A program made the translations under genes and the position numbers. DNA of 20,356 bases from a virus. This document shows positions 1 to 10,200 of the stretch, piece by piece. The stretch is from the IMG/VR virus record IMGVR_UViG_3300009593_004077, positions 1-20,356 of that record; one strand, written 5' to 3'. Each line of letters starts with the position of its first letter. The stretch's first letter is position 1. The notes beneath the pieces were generated by a model, which did not search any database, was not told where the DNA came from, and was given only the letters and a program-made list of their open reading frames with translations.

Positions 1-134
1 AAGATGATGCTGCTGTACCGTTAGAAAATGGTTGGTGTCGTGCTTATCTTTTAGATTACCCTTCTTTAACGGCTGTTCTCGTTGAGGCAGTTAAAGAATT
101 GACAACAAGAGTAGAAACTTTGGAGGGTGCGTAA
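1..134 (+). CDS. C-terminal end of a tail-associated structural protein (partial)
   Basis: An open frame runs in from the left edge (codons begin at base 3) and stops with TAA at 132-134. Only about 43 residues are visible. They end in a short amphipathic helix, LVEAVKELTTRVETLEGA, which looks like the trimeric coiled coil that closes many phage tail fibre proteins, including those with an S74-type intramolecular chaperone. That family link is an inference, because the catalytic part would lie outside the window. The stop codon overlaps the next gene's ATG (TAATG), so the two are translationally coupled, which fits a tail fibre cluster. Confidence 0.6.
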   Translation, partial: DDAAVPLENGWCRAYLLDYPSLTAVLVEAVKELTTRVETLEGA

Positions 135-1147
135 TGGCTATAAATTTTCCTGACAGCCCTTCTGTAAACGACACGGTTACGCAAGGCGATCATACTTGGA
201 TTTGGGATGGCACTACTTGGAAACTTGCTATCGCTACTGCTATTGCTCCTGCTGGTTCTAACACGCAGGTGCAATATAATAGTTCTGGCGCTTTTGCTGG
301 TTCATCAAATTTAACTTTTGACGGTTCAACTGTATCTGTCAGTAGCGGTACAGAAAATATAGGTATTAAAGTTACTTCCACTGATGCAAATGCTTTAATT
401 TCTTTTGCTGATAATGGGGCTACTGCTCATGGATATGCCGCTTTAGGCGGTCAAAGTGATGGATTGGCTTTCTTTGCTGGTGGTTCTCAGAGAGTAACGG
501 TTTTATCTGGCGGCAATGTTGGTATTGGTACTACAACGCCGATGCGTAAGTTAGATGTAGACCAAGAAGTTTTAATGCACCACGGCGACCACGCTTGGCT
601 ATGGCAATCCTATGGTGGAGATTTAAGGCTCTGGTATCAGAGTACTTACACCTCTGGTGATAGTGGCTGGACTAAAGTATTGGATATTGGACCTGATGGT
701 GCTGTGCAGCAACCATTGATTCCAGCGTTTCGTGCCGCTAACACAACAGGAGGCGCAGGTTATATATATAACGGTTCAGTGTCTGGAGCAGGAACTATTA
801 TATGGGGTAGCGATAGCGGATATGGACTATACGATAACGGAAATAACTACAATACAAGCACTGGTATATTTACTGCCCCTGTAGACGGTTATTATCTTTT
901 TACTGCGACTATTTTTATGCACACGTCTTATGATAACGATACCGACTGTTATTGGGGCATTTCAAGCAGCAACGGAATAGTCACAACAAACCACGGAACC
1001 AAAGGTGAAGATGGCGGGCAAACCGCTTCAGGCGTATTTTATTTAGACGCAGGCGATACTGCCAAAGCGTATGTAAATAGTTCTTTGGACCTTTACTCAT
1101 GGCGAACAGAACAATATAACAGTTTTCAAGGAATCCTACTAGGATAA
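134..1147 (+). CDS. Tail fibre protein with C-terminal C1q-like head
   Basis: This is a 337-residue, Gly/Ser/Thr-rich adsorption protein. Residues 1-35 (NFPDSPSVNDTVTQGDHTWI, then WDGTTWK) resemble a short module seen at the start of many phage tail proteins. The middle contains GNVGIGTTTPMRKLDV (about 127-142), a motif typical of fibre proteins. Residues about 196-337 look like a C1q/TNF-type jelly roll: PAFRAANT at the start, GIFTAPVDGYYLFTATIFM in the core, then LDAGDTAKAYV, and a closing SFQGILLG. Such heads form trimers and bind receptors, so this is probably the host-recognition tip. The start is supported by GGAGGG six bases upstream, inside the previous gene. The exact receptor cannot be told. 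Confidence 0.82.
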   Translation: MAINFPDSPSVNDTVTQGDHTWIWDGTTWKLAIATAIAPAGSNTQVQYNSSGAFAGSSNLTFDGSTVSVSSGTENIGIKVTSTDANALISFADNGATAHGYAALGGQSDGLAFFAGGSQRVTVLSGGNVGIGTTTPMRKLDVDQEVLMHHGDHAWLWQSYGGDLRLWYQSTYTSGDSGWTKVLDIGPDGAVQQPLIPAFRAANTTGGAGYIYNGSVSGAGTIIWGSDSGYGLYDNGNNYNTSTGIFTAPVDGYYLFTATIFMHTSYDNDTDCYWGISSSNGIVTTNHGTKGEDGGQTASGVFYLDAGDTAKAYVNSSLDLYSWRTEQYNSFQGILLG

Positions 1148-1159
1148 GGAGGTAATAAT

Positions 1160-1417
1160 ATGGCTAAAACATTTACAGTAACAATCACAGACGCAGAAGA
1201 AAAAGCATTCTATTGGGACATTGTTGATCCTGAAGATTGGGTAAACAATGTTGTTAAAGAGAAGTGTCGTAAGGCAGGAGATCGTTTATACGACGAGGAA
1301 GTTGCACGTATGACTGCTGATGACAGCATTACTTCTATGCCTGCGGATAAAGACACTGTTATCAATGATGCTAATGTCGAGACTGCCGCTGAGCGTGCTA
1401 CTGCAGATACGCCATAA
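1160..1417 (+). CDS. Small acidic protein of the tail cluster, function unknown
   Basis: An 85-residue acidic protein beginning MAKTFTVTITDAEEKAFYWD. It is preceded by a near-consensus ribosome site (AAGGAGGT, 1147-1154), which decides the start. No catalytic motif, signal peptide or membrane segment is visible. The N-terminal half could form a small beta/alpha fold. The last 30 residues are rich in Ala, Asp and Thr and look disordered. It sits 12 bases behind the fibre gene and ahead of virion-type genes, so it may be a structural accessory or fibre-assembly factor. That is inferred from position only. Confidence 0.7.
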   Translation: MAKTFTVTITDAEEKAFYWDIVDPEDWVNNVVKEKCRKAGDRLYDEEVARMTADDSITSMPADKDTVINDANVETAAERATADTP

Positions 1418-1463
1418 GAAGTTTCAAAATTAGTAAACTTGTACTATAACAGATTGGAATAAA

Positions 1464-1625
1464 ATGAGTGAAAAATTACATATCGAATTAGAAGCAGTGT
1501 TAGCCCAACTTTCACCTGCAGGTGTTAAAGAATGGGAACTTGCTGTTGTAAAAGCAGAAAATGTTGTGATGAAAGAACACATCGATTCCTTAAATCAAGA
1601 TGATTTGGGACAAGATGACGAATAA
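1464..1625 (+). CDS. Small 53-residue acidic helical protein, function unknown
   Basis: A short frame starts MSEKLHIELEAVLAQLSPAG and ends in DDLGQDDE. The residues between form two likely amphipathic helices (EWELAVVKAENVVMKEHID). It fills the space between two better supported + strand genes, has the same orientation and leaves only small gaps (46 and 23 bases). Its ribosome site is weak (GGAA about 6 bases upstream). The composition and ordered helix pattern make it look coding. Phages often carry a small acidic protein of this sort in the structural block, but no function can be assigned. Confidence 0.6.
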   Translation: MSEKLHIELEAVLAQLSPAGVKEWELAVVKAENVVMKEHIDSLNQDDLGQDDE

Positions 1626-1648
1626 ATGATAAGTATTTAAGGAAAAAG

Positions 1649-2062
1649 ATGGCTTACGGAGATTATTCAGCGCAGGCTGGCAACATAGGTAGAAGAGTAA
1701 CTGATTATGGTTACGGCTTTGACGATATTCAGCGTGCTAGAGAAGGTCTTGAACGCCAAAATGTTCTTAATAAATTTCAATTAGAAAAGAAGGTGCAGGA
1801 TGCTTCACGTGCTTTGGGGGGAACTTTTAATCGTCGCGGGATGGTTGACAGTGGTTTGCATCGTCGCGGCGTTGAGCGAGGTGCGGCTCAGGCTGAGTTG
1901 GCGAGATTCGGGATTGCGGCGCAATCCGAAGAAGCAGGTCGGCAGTTAGATCGTCAGCGTCAACAGATTGAGGAACAGTTTTATACAGGCAATATGTCTG
2001 ATCAGATCGCTAATGCTTTACGTAGGTTTGGTATAGCGCAGACGTTGGAAGGAATCGTATAA
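1649..2062 (+). CDS. Virion-associated helical protein (137 aa), probable internal or minor structural protein
   Basis: A basic, Arg/Gln-rich protein of 137 residues. After a glycine/tyrosine-rich start (MAYGDYSAQAGNIGRRVTDY) it is mostly helical, with a central motif FNRRGMVDSGLHRRG (about residues 60-74). Motifs of the 'RGM-DSG' kind recur in small structural proteins coded next to internal-virion genes of phages; that link is from memory. No enzyme motif or membrane segment is seen. The start follows AAGGAAAAAG. The stop overlaps the next ATG by one base (TAATG at 2060-2064), so it is coupled to the 723-aa gene, and the two products probably work together in the particle. Confidence 0.7.
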   Translation: MAYGDYSAQAGNIGRRVTDYGYGFDDIQRAREGLERQNVLNKFQLEKKVQDASRALGGTFNRRGMVDSGLHRRGVERGAAQAELARFGIAAQSEEAGRQLDRQRQQIEEQFYTGNMSDQIANALRRFGIAQTLEGIV

Positions 2063-4233
2063 TGGGTGCTCCTATTTCTGGGAATTTAGATGAAGCAATT
2101 AGAGAAGGAATGTACGCTAATGCCATGTCTGAAATGGCTTTAGGTCGTAGAAGTAGAAACACTATTGACAATTTGCAATACGCAGATCTTGTAGCAGCGC
2201 AAAAAAAAGGTCAGAGCGGTTCAACTAACCCTGTTATTCAAGATGCTTTAAGCCAGTTGACAGGTTCAATCGCTCCTGCAGGGGGTATGAATCCTGCAGA
2301 TACTGTGCAACAAAGATATGCTCCACAGGCTGCTTCAACGAATGCTTTAAGCCAGTTGACAGGTTTAATTCCTCAGTCTGCTCCCATGAATCCTGCAGAT
2401 ACTGTGCAACAAAGATACGCTCCACAAGGGCAACTTCCTGCTAATGGCATGAATCCTGCTGATCAGGTACAACAAAGATATAACCTTCCTAATAATCAAA
2501 CAGCAGGTTCTCAGGCATCTACTTCCGCTCTTACTAGCGGCGGTGATTTGCAGGCAGCGATAATGCAGCAAGTAGCGAATCAACCACAATCAACTACAAA
2601 TGTTCCTACAAATACAATTGTTCCTACAAATACAAATGTTCCTGTAGTAACTGGCGGCGGCGGTGGTGGTGGTCAAATGTCTACAGGAGTTCAAGGACTC
2701 GTCGCTCCTACTGATCAAACAGCAAACATTAATGCAGCATTTGACAATTTAGAAGGAACTGTAAGAGACGAGTTCGGCAACTTACAAACAGTAGATTTTA
2801 CAGCGCAGATACAAGATTTAATTGAACAAGGAAGATTGTCTTTACAGGATTTAAATTCTCAACAAATTGTTGCTTTGCAAGAAGCGGCTTTACGTCGTGA
2901 AGGTCAAATAGGTGAGATACAAACTGGTTTAGAAGGCGACCTTGCTCAACAAGAGCAATATCGCCAAACTATACAACAACAAGTCGCTGACCAAGCAGCA
3001 CAACGTGCAGGTCAAATGACCGCAGATCAGGCTGCTCGTGTTGAAGCAGGAAGAGGGGCGTTAGGTCCTCAAGTAACTTCAGAGTTTGAAGAAGTTGCAG
3101 CGCTTACAGGTGGTTTAACTGGATCGCAAGCAATGTCTACTACTGCAGGTATGGATCGTTTGGCTCAGGTCGCTAATCAGGCTGCGGCACAGCGTTTGGC
3201 TGCGCCTGCGCAGTTGGCTGCTGAAGCAAAGATGGCTGTAGGCGATGAAAGGTTCAGATTAGAGAATCAGTTGCAGCAACAACTTTCTGCAGGTCTTGCA
3301 GAGTTGAATATGCAAGAGCAACAGCAAGTGTTGCAAGAGGCTATGCGTCAAGAGCAATTTGGTATTGAGCGTGATCAGGCTATGGCTAATGCTTTGATGA
3401 GTATAGCGAGTCAACGTACTGGCGCTACTTTGGGTGAAGCGCAACGTCTTGAGGATGTTGCTTTACGTCAAGGTGAAATATTGCAGGGTCAGGCTTTCCA
3501 AGCAGGTGAGGCTCAGAAGAATCGTGATTTTCAAGCGGCTCAAGCGGCGGCTAGCCGTGCGGCTGCACGCGCTTCTGAGGATAGAAGATCTGCGGAGCAG
3601 CAGGAAGCGCTTGATAAAGCGGTTTCTGGTCTTGTCGCTAGCGCTGAACAGTTGTATGGCGAGAGTTTAACTACTGAACAGGCTGAGGCTCTTGTTAGTT
3701 CGGGAATGATTGATGTTTGGATGCAGCAGAATCAGACGGCTGATGATCGTGCTTGGATACTTGAGCAAGCAGCCATTGAGCATCAAAATCATCTAGACGC
3801 TTTGGACCATGAAGCAATGTTGGAGGCTGCAGGTGCAGATACTTCTCCTACAGCACTATTTGATGCTCAGAATCCTGACGCTCCTACAGATCTACGTGTG
3901 TACACTTTCCAGTACTGGGATCAAAGCGAAGAAGATAAACAAGCATTTTTACAGAGAGTTTTCCCTACCAATACGGCTAATGATAATATAAATGCTTCAA
4001 ACGCAGGTTCAGTAGCGCAACTTGAGGTTTATTGGGCACAAAGGGAAGCGATTCACGACAATGTACAACAAGAGTTGTGGGCTGCTACTGGAATAGATAA
4101 TTTTGAGAATCCACAAAGAAGCCCTGCTAATACAAGCACTGATGGAATGACTACTACAGAATATTTTGAGCGTGATCCTGCCAAGGAGAGTGGCTCTCTC
4201 AACGGCACCAAATATTTTCCACCATATCCTTAA
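2062..4233 (+). CDS. Large Gln/Ala-rich coiled-coil virion protein with internal repeats (probable internal/ejection protein)
   Basis: A 723-residue protein. Residues 1-65 are ordered. Residues about 66-205 are low-complexity and contain three copies of a peptide MNPAD(T/Q)VQQRY beginning at residues 76, 109 and 130. The first two sit inside a longer 83-base tandem repeat. This part ends in a run of seven glycines near residue 200. Residues about 210-590 are dense in Gln, Ala and Glu and read as long helical coiled coil. The C-terminus is more globular and rich in Trp, Asn and Asp. There is no catalytic motif or membrane span. The composition is like internal core or ejection proteins of podoviruses and some scaffold or tape-like proteins. 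GGAAGGA about 8 bases before the ATG supports the start. It lies directly before the giant protein gene, and a shared role in the virion is likely. Confidence 0.72.
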   Translation: MGAPISGNLDEAIREGMYANAMSEMALGRRSRNTIDNLQYADLVAAQKKGQSGSTNPVIQDALSQLTGSIAPAGGMNPADTVQQRYAPQAASTNALSQLTGLIPQSAPMNPADTVQQRYAPQGQLPANGMNPADQVQQRYNLPNNQTAGSQASTSALTSGGDLQAAIMQQVANQPQSTTNVPTNTIVPTNTNVPVVTGGGGGGGQMSTGVQGLVAPTDQTANINAAFDNLEGTVRDEFGNLQTVDFTAQIQDLIEQGRLSLQDLNSQQIVALQEAALRREGQIGEIQTGLEGDLAQQEQYRQTIQQQVADQAAQRAGQMTADQAARVEAGRGALGPQVTSEFEEVAALTGGLTGSQAMSTTAGMDRLAQVANQAAAQRLAAPAQLAAEAKMAVGDERFRLENQLQQQLSAGLAELNMQEQQQVLQEAMRQEQFGIERDQAMANALMSIASQRTGATLGEAQRLEDVALRQGEILQGQAFQAGEAQKNRDFQAAQAAASRAAARASEDRRSAEQQEALDKAVSGLVASAEQLYGESLTTEQAEALVSSGMIDVWMQQNQTADDRAWILEQAAIEHQNHLDALDHEAMLEAAGADTSPTALFDAQNPDAPTDLRVYTFQYWDQSEEDKQAFLQRVFPTNTANDNINASNAGSVAQLEVYWAQREAIHDNVQQELWAATGIDNFENPQRSPANTSTDGMTTTEYFERDPAKESGSLNGTKYFPPYP
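2245..2426 (+). repeat. Tandem 83-base direct repeat within the 723-aa gene
   Basis: Two near-identical 83-base units lie at 2245-2327 and 2344-2426 (period 99 bases, a multiple of three). Both begin GCTTTAAGCCAGTTGACAGG and end GCTCCACA. A shorter third copy of only the last part (ATGAATCCTGC...CAACAAAGATA) follows at 2449-2480. The units keep the frame and encode NALSQLTG...MNPADTVQQRYAPQ, which suggests duplication of a short linear peptide. Confidence 0.9.
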
Positions 4234-4243
4234 GCGGTAAATA

Positions 4244-7200
4244 ATGGCAACAGAAAATGATCTTGCAGAAGATTTTAGGAGGCTTGCTTCTGAAACTTTG
4301 ACTAAAAGGGCAACTCCTCCAGAGTTGCCTTCTGGTCCTCCTCAGTTTGCTGCACCTAAAAACAAAATGCTTGAATCTTTAGGCATCAAGTATTTAGACC
4401 CTAAAGTCTACGGTGTAGACACAGCCCTTTCTAGGGATAAATCTTTTTGGGAAAGAGATCAGCCTTTTGGCTTGTACGGCGACATGCCTGTCAGACCAGA
4501 TCCTACTACTGTTTCGTGGATGAACGAGGTGTATCAAGACAGGGCTTATGATAATCTTCCTTGGCATCAAAAACTTTTAGTCAATGTTGGTAAAGCCGCT
4601 ACTACTGGTTTGACAGGATTCTTATTTAAAACAATACAGTATCCGTTGACGGTGATGGCTGTTGGCGCTCGATTATTTCTGGAAAATCAGCATAAATTTA
4701 ATCCTTTTGTAAATGAGGCTCAGGGCAATCCTGAAAACAGAATGGGTGTCAGGGATGCTTTCGGCAAGTTAAACATTTTTTCAGGTTCTGGTACTTACAC
4801 TTTTGGTGAAGTTTTACACGACATGGATTATTTGCAAGATACTCATTGGGCTTGGAAAGTGGGGCTTGCAGGTGATATTTTCTTAGATCCTTTAACTTAT
4901 TTGACTGTTGGTATAGGTAAGGCAGGCCTACTTGCCGCTAAAGTTGCTGCTAAGGGTGGTGTAACAATTGCTCGCCATACGGCTAGAAGAGCAGTTCAAG
5001 AGGCTGCTGAAATAGCCTTTGAAGCGGCTGGTCGAAGCGCTGACGAGATTGCAGGAATTTCTGGCAGAATTGCTGCTCTTCCTGATTCTACTATCAATCA
5101 ATTAGCAGACAGTATTGTAAGCGGATCTACTTATTCTCGTGGTTTTAATACTGTTACAGGCGAAATCGACGATGTTGTTAAACATGTCGATGATGCGGTT
5201 GAAGTTAATCTTCGTTCTTTATTTGATGAAGTCGGAGAAGGCGCAATAGATGATGTTTATTTGACTTTAAACGCTGATGATGTTGCAGATATGCGGATCT
5301 TGTTTGATCCGCAAATTCGTGGAACTACTGGCGTGTCTGACGATGTTTTACGTGTTGCTGCTACGCAAATCCATAAAAATCGGTTAGATGAAACTTTGCG
5401 AGTTGTACCAAAACAAGCCGATGATGCTGTTGGAGTTTTTGCAAAAGAAACTAATAAAAAAGGTTTTTATGGCGCTAGAACAAGGCAACCGAGAGAATGG
5501 TTTCCAGACATAGGTGAAGCACAGAACGTTCACTTGGCTCTCGGGTTTAAAGTTCCTCTTTCGGGAAGTCTTGGCCAGAAAATTTTTAGACACAACTTGC
5601 AGCAACCTATTGGGTTTAAAGTTCTTGGTTCTGCAACTAACCCTGTTATTGGCACTTGGTTAAGGGCTATACCGCAGGCAACTCGGTCACTTTTCTTTGG
5701 ACGTAAAATTGTTAAAAACGGTCCTTTGGCGAGAATTTTTGCTGCAACAACTGGGAAGGCGGCCCCTGAAGGGGTGCTTGGCACTGCTGAAGGTGGTTTG
5801 ATTGGTTGGATGCGACGTGGTGGGCGCAGGCAAGATGTAAGACAATTGGCTAGGCAGGCGTTTAGGGATGGCGACGCTGTTGCTGTGCATCAGTACAAGT
5901 CGCTTCTTCATATCAGTGGTCGTGGTGATGCTGCGGCTAGGAAAGCAGGAACTGATTTAAGTCGTTTGTTGAAAGAGTTTCGGAGAAATTCTTTAATATC
6001 TAGCGTTGATAGTCAAGATCTTGTTGCGGCTTTAAGAGGAAATGAAGAAGCCATTGGAATCCTTAACAATGTGCAAGGCACTAGGGAAATAGGTGGGAAA
6101 ATTGAAACTGTTACCGCTTACGATTTGGCTCAAGAGTTTATGGAAAACTTGCGTGTTGTTTCTAACAGAATGGCGCATAGGGACTTTTTAGGAAAAGTTG
6201 ATAATTATTTGCCTCGTGTTTTAAGCGATGATGCTGCAAGATATTTGGAATCTAAAAAAAGTGGGTTGATTGGTCGTCGTCACAAGAATGTGAAACGTAA
6301 ATATGGTCCTTCTGGTTTTGAAGAAAGACGTACATATGTTTCTGCTGAGGAGTATGACGAATTAGTTAAGCAAAAAGGTGAAGAAGCGGTTCTTGAATCT
6401 GGTATGCAGAAAACGTTTTTAGGTGAGGAACTTTATGATCCTGCTAATGCTAATGGTTTGTCTGTTGAGGAACAGATTGCCGAGATCATGCATTCTAAAG
6501 GAATCAATTATTCTTTGTTTGATGACGATTTTGATCGTGTAATGGACGTATATATAGGGGCTATTTCTAAGCGTATAGGGGAAGTTTATTCAGAGTCTCT
6601 TCTTATTAAAGAGGGAATTTTTGTTGATGTGACAACTTCTTTTGTTCATATCCCAAATGGTGAAGTTGCTGGCGCTGTACATAATGTACGTAAAGCGCAA
6701 ACAAAGGTCGTTCAAAGCGCCAATGCTTTAGATGAAGCATTAGAGGAAGCGATTTTACAAGGTAGCGAAGAGGTTGCGAAGCAAACTCGGTATGTTAAAC
6801 AATTAGAGGAAATTGCTAAGCAGGCTCAAACAGAGTATGACAGCGCTGTAGCAAAATTCAACAAGTTGGCTGAAGATGCCCTTCAGTTGGAAGAATTAAA
6901 CGAAGCAAGGCGCGTTGCTGTAGATGAAATAAACAGGAAACTTGCCGCTATAAGCGAAGGGGCTGCTTTTTCTGAAAAGGTTGTTGCGGCTGCTGAAGAG
7001 GCTAAACGACTTCTTGACGAAAAAGAAAGATTATTTACGAGTGGTTTGCTTGATTTCCATACAGGCGCGTTAAAAACTGCTTCTGTTCAGAAAATGGTTT
7101 TAGAGAACAGGATATTTAGTTTATTCGGAAGTAAGAAAAGGTGGGATGATTTTGCTGAACTCGCAAAAGGATATGATCCAATCGAACAACCTGATTTTGC

Positions 7201-10200
7201 TGCGTACATAAAACAGGTAGCGCCAGATATGGCTGACGACGATGTGGCTAAGAATGTTGAGTGGATGAATCAAGTATCAGAACTCGTTTCTGATATTGAT
7301 TCAACTCCTCAGGGTCCTTGGCTTGCTTTGCAAAACGAGACCGTGGAGTCGCTTCAAGGGCAACCTTCACTTTCTAATTTTGTAAACAATATTGAAGGCA
7401 CTTTCAAAATGCTTGATAACCAAATTGAAATTTCTCAAGGGATTGTTTCAGATGGTCAACAACTGTTAGCAGACGCTGGTGTCGCTATGGAAGATCTTTT
7501 TGTAGGCGGCAAACTTCCTACTCCAGAAAACATTTCTGAAGCGAAGCAGATAATCGTTCAAAAGTTGGATGAAGCAATGGCTCCTGAGACGGTTGGTCAT
7601 TGGTGGGAGATTCCTATTGGGCATCCTGAATATAGCAAACCTATGGCTGCATCTAAACAGTATTTAGATCTTGATGCTGCTTGGGTTAAGTTGATGTCAG
7701 AAGATCCAGATTTTAAAAATGCTGTTCATTTGTTTTATGACTCTTTTAAGGGTTTCAACGTTAAAGCCGCTTTTGTTGATGGTCAGGATTTAAACAATTT
7801 GATTGAGAGCGGTATTCGTGGTTTGGATGATAAGAGGATGCTTGCGAAAGAATTAGGTTCGCTTGAAATTTTCAATGATCCTTTAATCGCTTCTAATGGC
7901 AAGGGTAGAGTCTTTAACGATGTCACTGTGCAGGATTTGGCTACTTGGATAAAGTGGAGAGATCAGACGCTTACAAGTTTTAACTCTGGGTCTTTACCTG
8001 CGCCTGTTACTCATAACTCTGCTGAAGATATTCTTCAAGGCGGCATCCTCAGAGGTGTAAGTCAACATAGTGACACTGGATATGTTTTGGAAGATCTTGG
8101 TGTTGATTTGGAAGATGCGGAAGATCTTTTAGAAATTCTTGATGGAAGTAATCTTGTCGTAAAAGTTGATTTTGGTGATAAAACATATTTTTTGAAAAGG
8201 TATTTGGGCGATCAGGGGCTTCAAACTTCTATAGATTTACCTAATGCTTCTGCTGCTGAGCATCGTGTGACTGGCGAAGTTTTGGCTGATAATCTTTATG
8301 ATCAGTTGTCGAGCGGTGGCGCTCCACGTTCTTCTTACAGTTTCATAGATAATGGAACTGAGTTAGATGGTTGGTGGAAGGTTTCTGAAGAGGTTGAGCA
8401 GATTATACCTGCGGATGGGTACGATGTTTCTACGCAGGACAGGCGAACATCACTTAACTCGCAAGGTGAGATTCTTGGTTATGAGATTGTTCGTATAGCG
8501 AACCCTCAGGATGTTATTGCTGCTACTGATGTGCCTTTACGTGAGTTGAGGCAACAGAGTTTTATGGCTGATGTTCTTTTAGGCAACCATGATGTTATGG
8601 GTTATGGCGGACCTGATGGAGTCAACTTTGGTATTAACAGGTTAACTGGGGAGTTTGTTCGTTTAGATAACGGCGCTTCGTTCTTTTACAGGGGGCGTGG
8701 TGTTCCTAAGTCTAGTGACCCTAGTTTTAACTTTGGCGAGGTTCAAGAAATGTTTGGGCCTGAAACTTTCTTTGACGAAAGTTACGAAAACACTATCGGG
8801 CATGTTAACGATAATCTGCTCATGAGGCAGGGTTTAGGTAGCGCTGCTGGATTCGTAAGCGAAATGAGTAACCAATTAGATGTTTTGCTTGATATTCGTC
8901 TAAATAGTGGAGGTTGGGAAAATTGGGTTCGTAATCTTATGCCTGATCTTTCTGACGATAATGTCGCCTTGTACACAGCATGGCTTGATGAGCGTTCTAG
9001 GACGTTAGCGAGAAAGTTTAATAAGAAATTTGATGACGATATTCCTGTTCCTCGTGTTTTAAACCTGATTCATCGTTCTAAGTTGGAAGGGTTTTTACCT
9101 CAGGGGCAAATTATAGGTACCGCAGATGCAGCGTGGTTAGATTCTCAGGCTGGAATGAACGCCAACGTAGGGAATGTAGAAAATGCTCTTTTCGAGCCTG
9201 ATGACTCTGAATACCTTATTCAACTTGGTCTGCCAAGAGATGCTGGCGGTGCGAGGTTTTATGGTTACGCATTAGTTGAAGAAGATGAATTGGTTGAGTT
9301 GTTAATCGAGCAAAGCAAATTAAATCCTAAAAATGAGGTAGGTGAATTTGTTGAACTTGAAAGGCACATTGAGGCGCTTGAAAGAACTATAGAAGATGAT
9401 GCTAGGGCGATAGGTCTTTCTGGGGCTACTGTTTTTGATGGTGGTGTCAGGGATCAGGCTTGGGATATTGCTGAAAGAGTATTCAACTCTGATCCAGATT
9501 TGTTAAGAAATTATTTGGAACAAGCAAGTTCTACAATTGTCGGTGGAGGTTCAAATACAGCCGCTTATGCGGATTTTGTTCTTGAGTTGATGGATAGTGT
9601 TGATCGTCTTTCTAGCAGGTCTTTGTTTGGGATTGATCCTGACGGTGTTCCGCTTGGGTGGAGAGACAAAATGTTGATTGTGTCACAAATTCTTAGACTT
9701 GACGATATTGGATTTGGGGCATCAGTTGGAAAAGTTGATCCTGCACTTAAAGGAATTTTAGACGATTGGTTCTTGAGGGTCCCTAGTGCATTGAGTGAAC
9801 CAAAAGAGGTTTATGAGAATTTGCCTGAAGTGATAGGGATACTTGAAAGTTTGCCAGATGTGAGACTGAGGGAACTTATCAGTCGGAGAATCTCAGGATT
9901 GAGTAGCGACGCTGGGATTGGTGCAAGAAGAGCCAGTTGGATTAAGCGTTTACAGTGGGAGCAAAACCCTTTACTTGCCGCTTTTCATGATGGTCGAATT
10001 TTTAGAGAAGGAACTCACGCTTCTTTAGGTTGGAGTAATAGGAACGTTAGATCAGTACTTCACCGAGAATTGTTTGGAAGTTCTACAGCGGAAATGGATA
10101 GGGTTTATCGTCTTGCTGATGAGATCATTAGAGAAGAAGGTGGTTCTTTTACAACTGTTTCTGGTGGAGATTATCTTACAGGGCAAAGCGAGGCTGGCGT

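Noticed and set aside
62-98. 9-bp inverted repeat TTCTTTAAC / GTTAAAGAA with a 19-base spacer
   Set aside because: It lies in codons for a coiled coil, the spacer is long and the arms are AT-rich; no regulatory context was seen.
759-772. Palindrome GTTATATATATAAC in the fibre gene
   Set aside because: Mostly a short TA run inside coding sequence; no flanking signals.
5292-5313. Perfect 8-bp stem TGCGGATC / GATCCGCA in the giant gene
   Set aside because: Near chance expectation for this length, and with no link to any signal.
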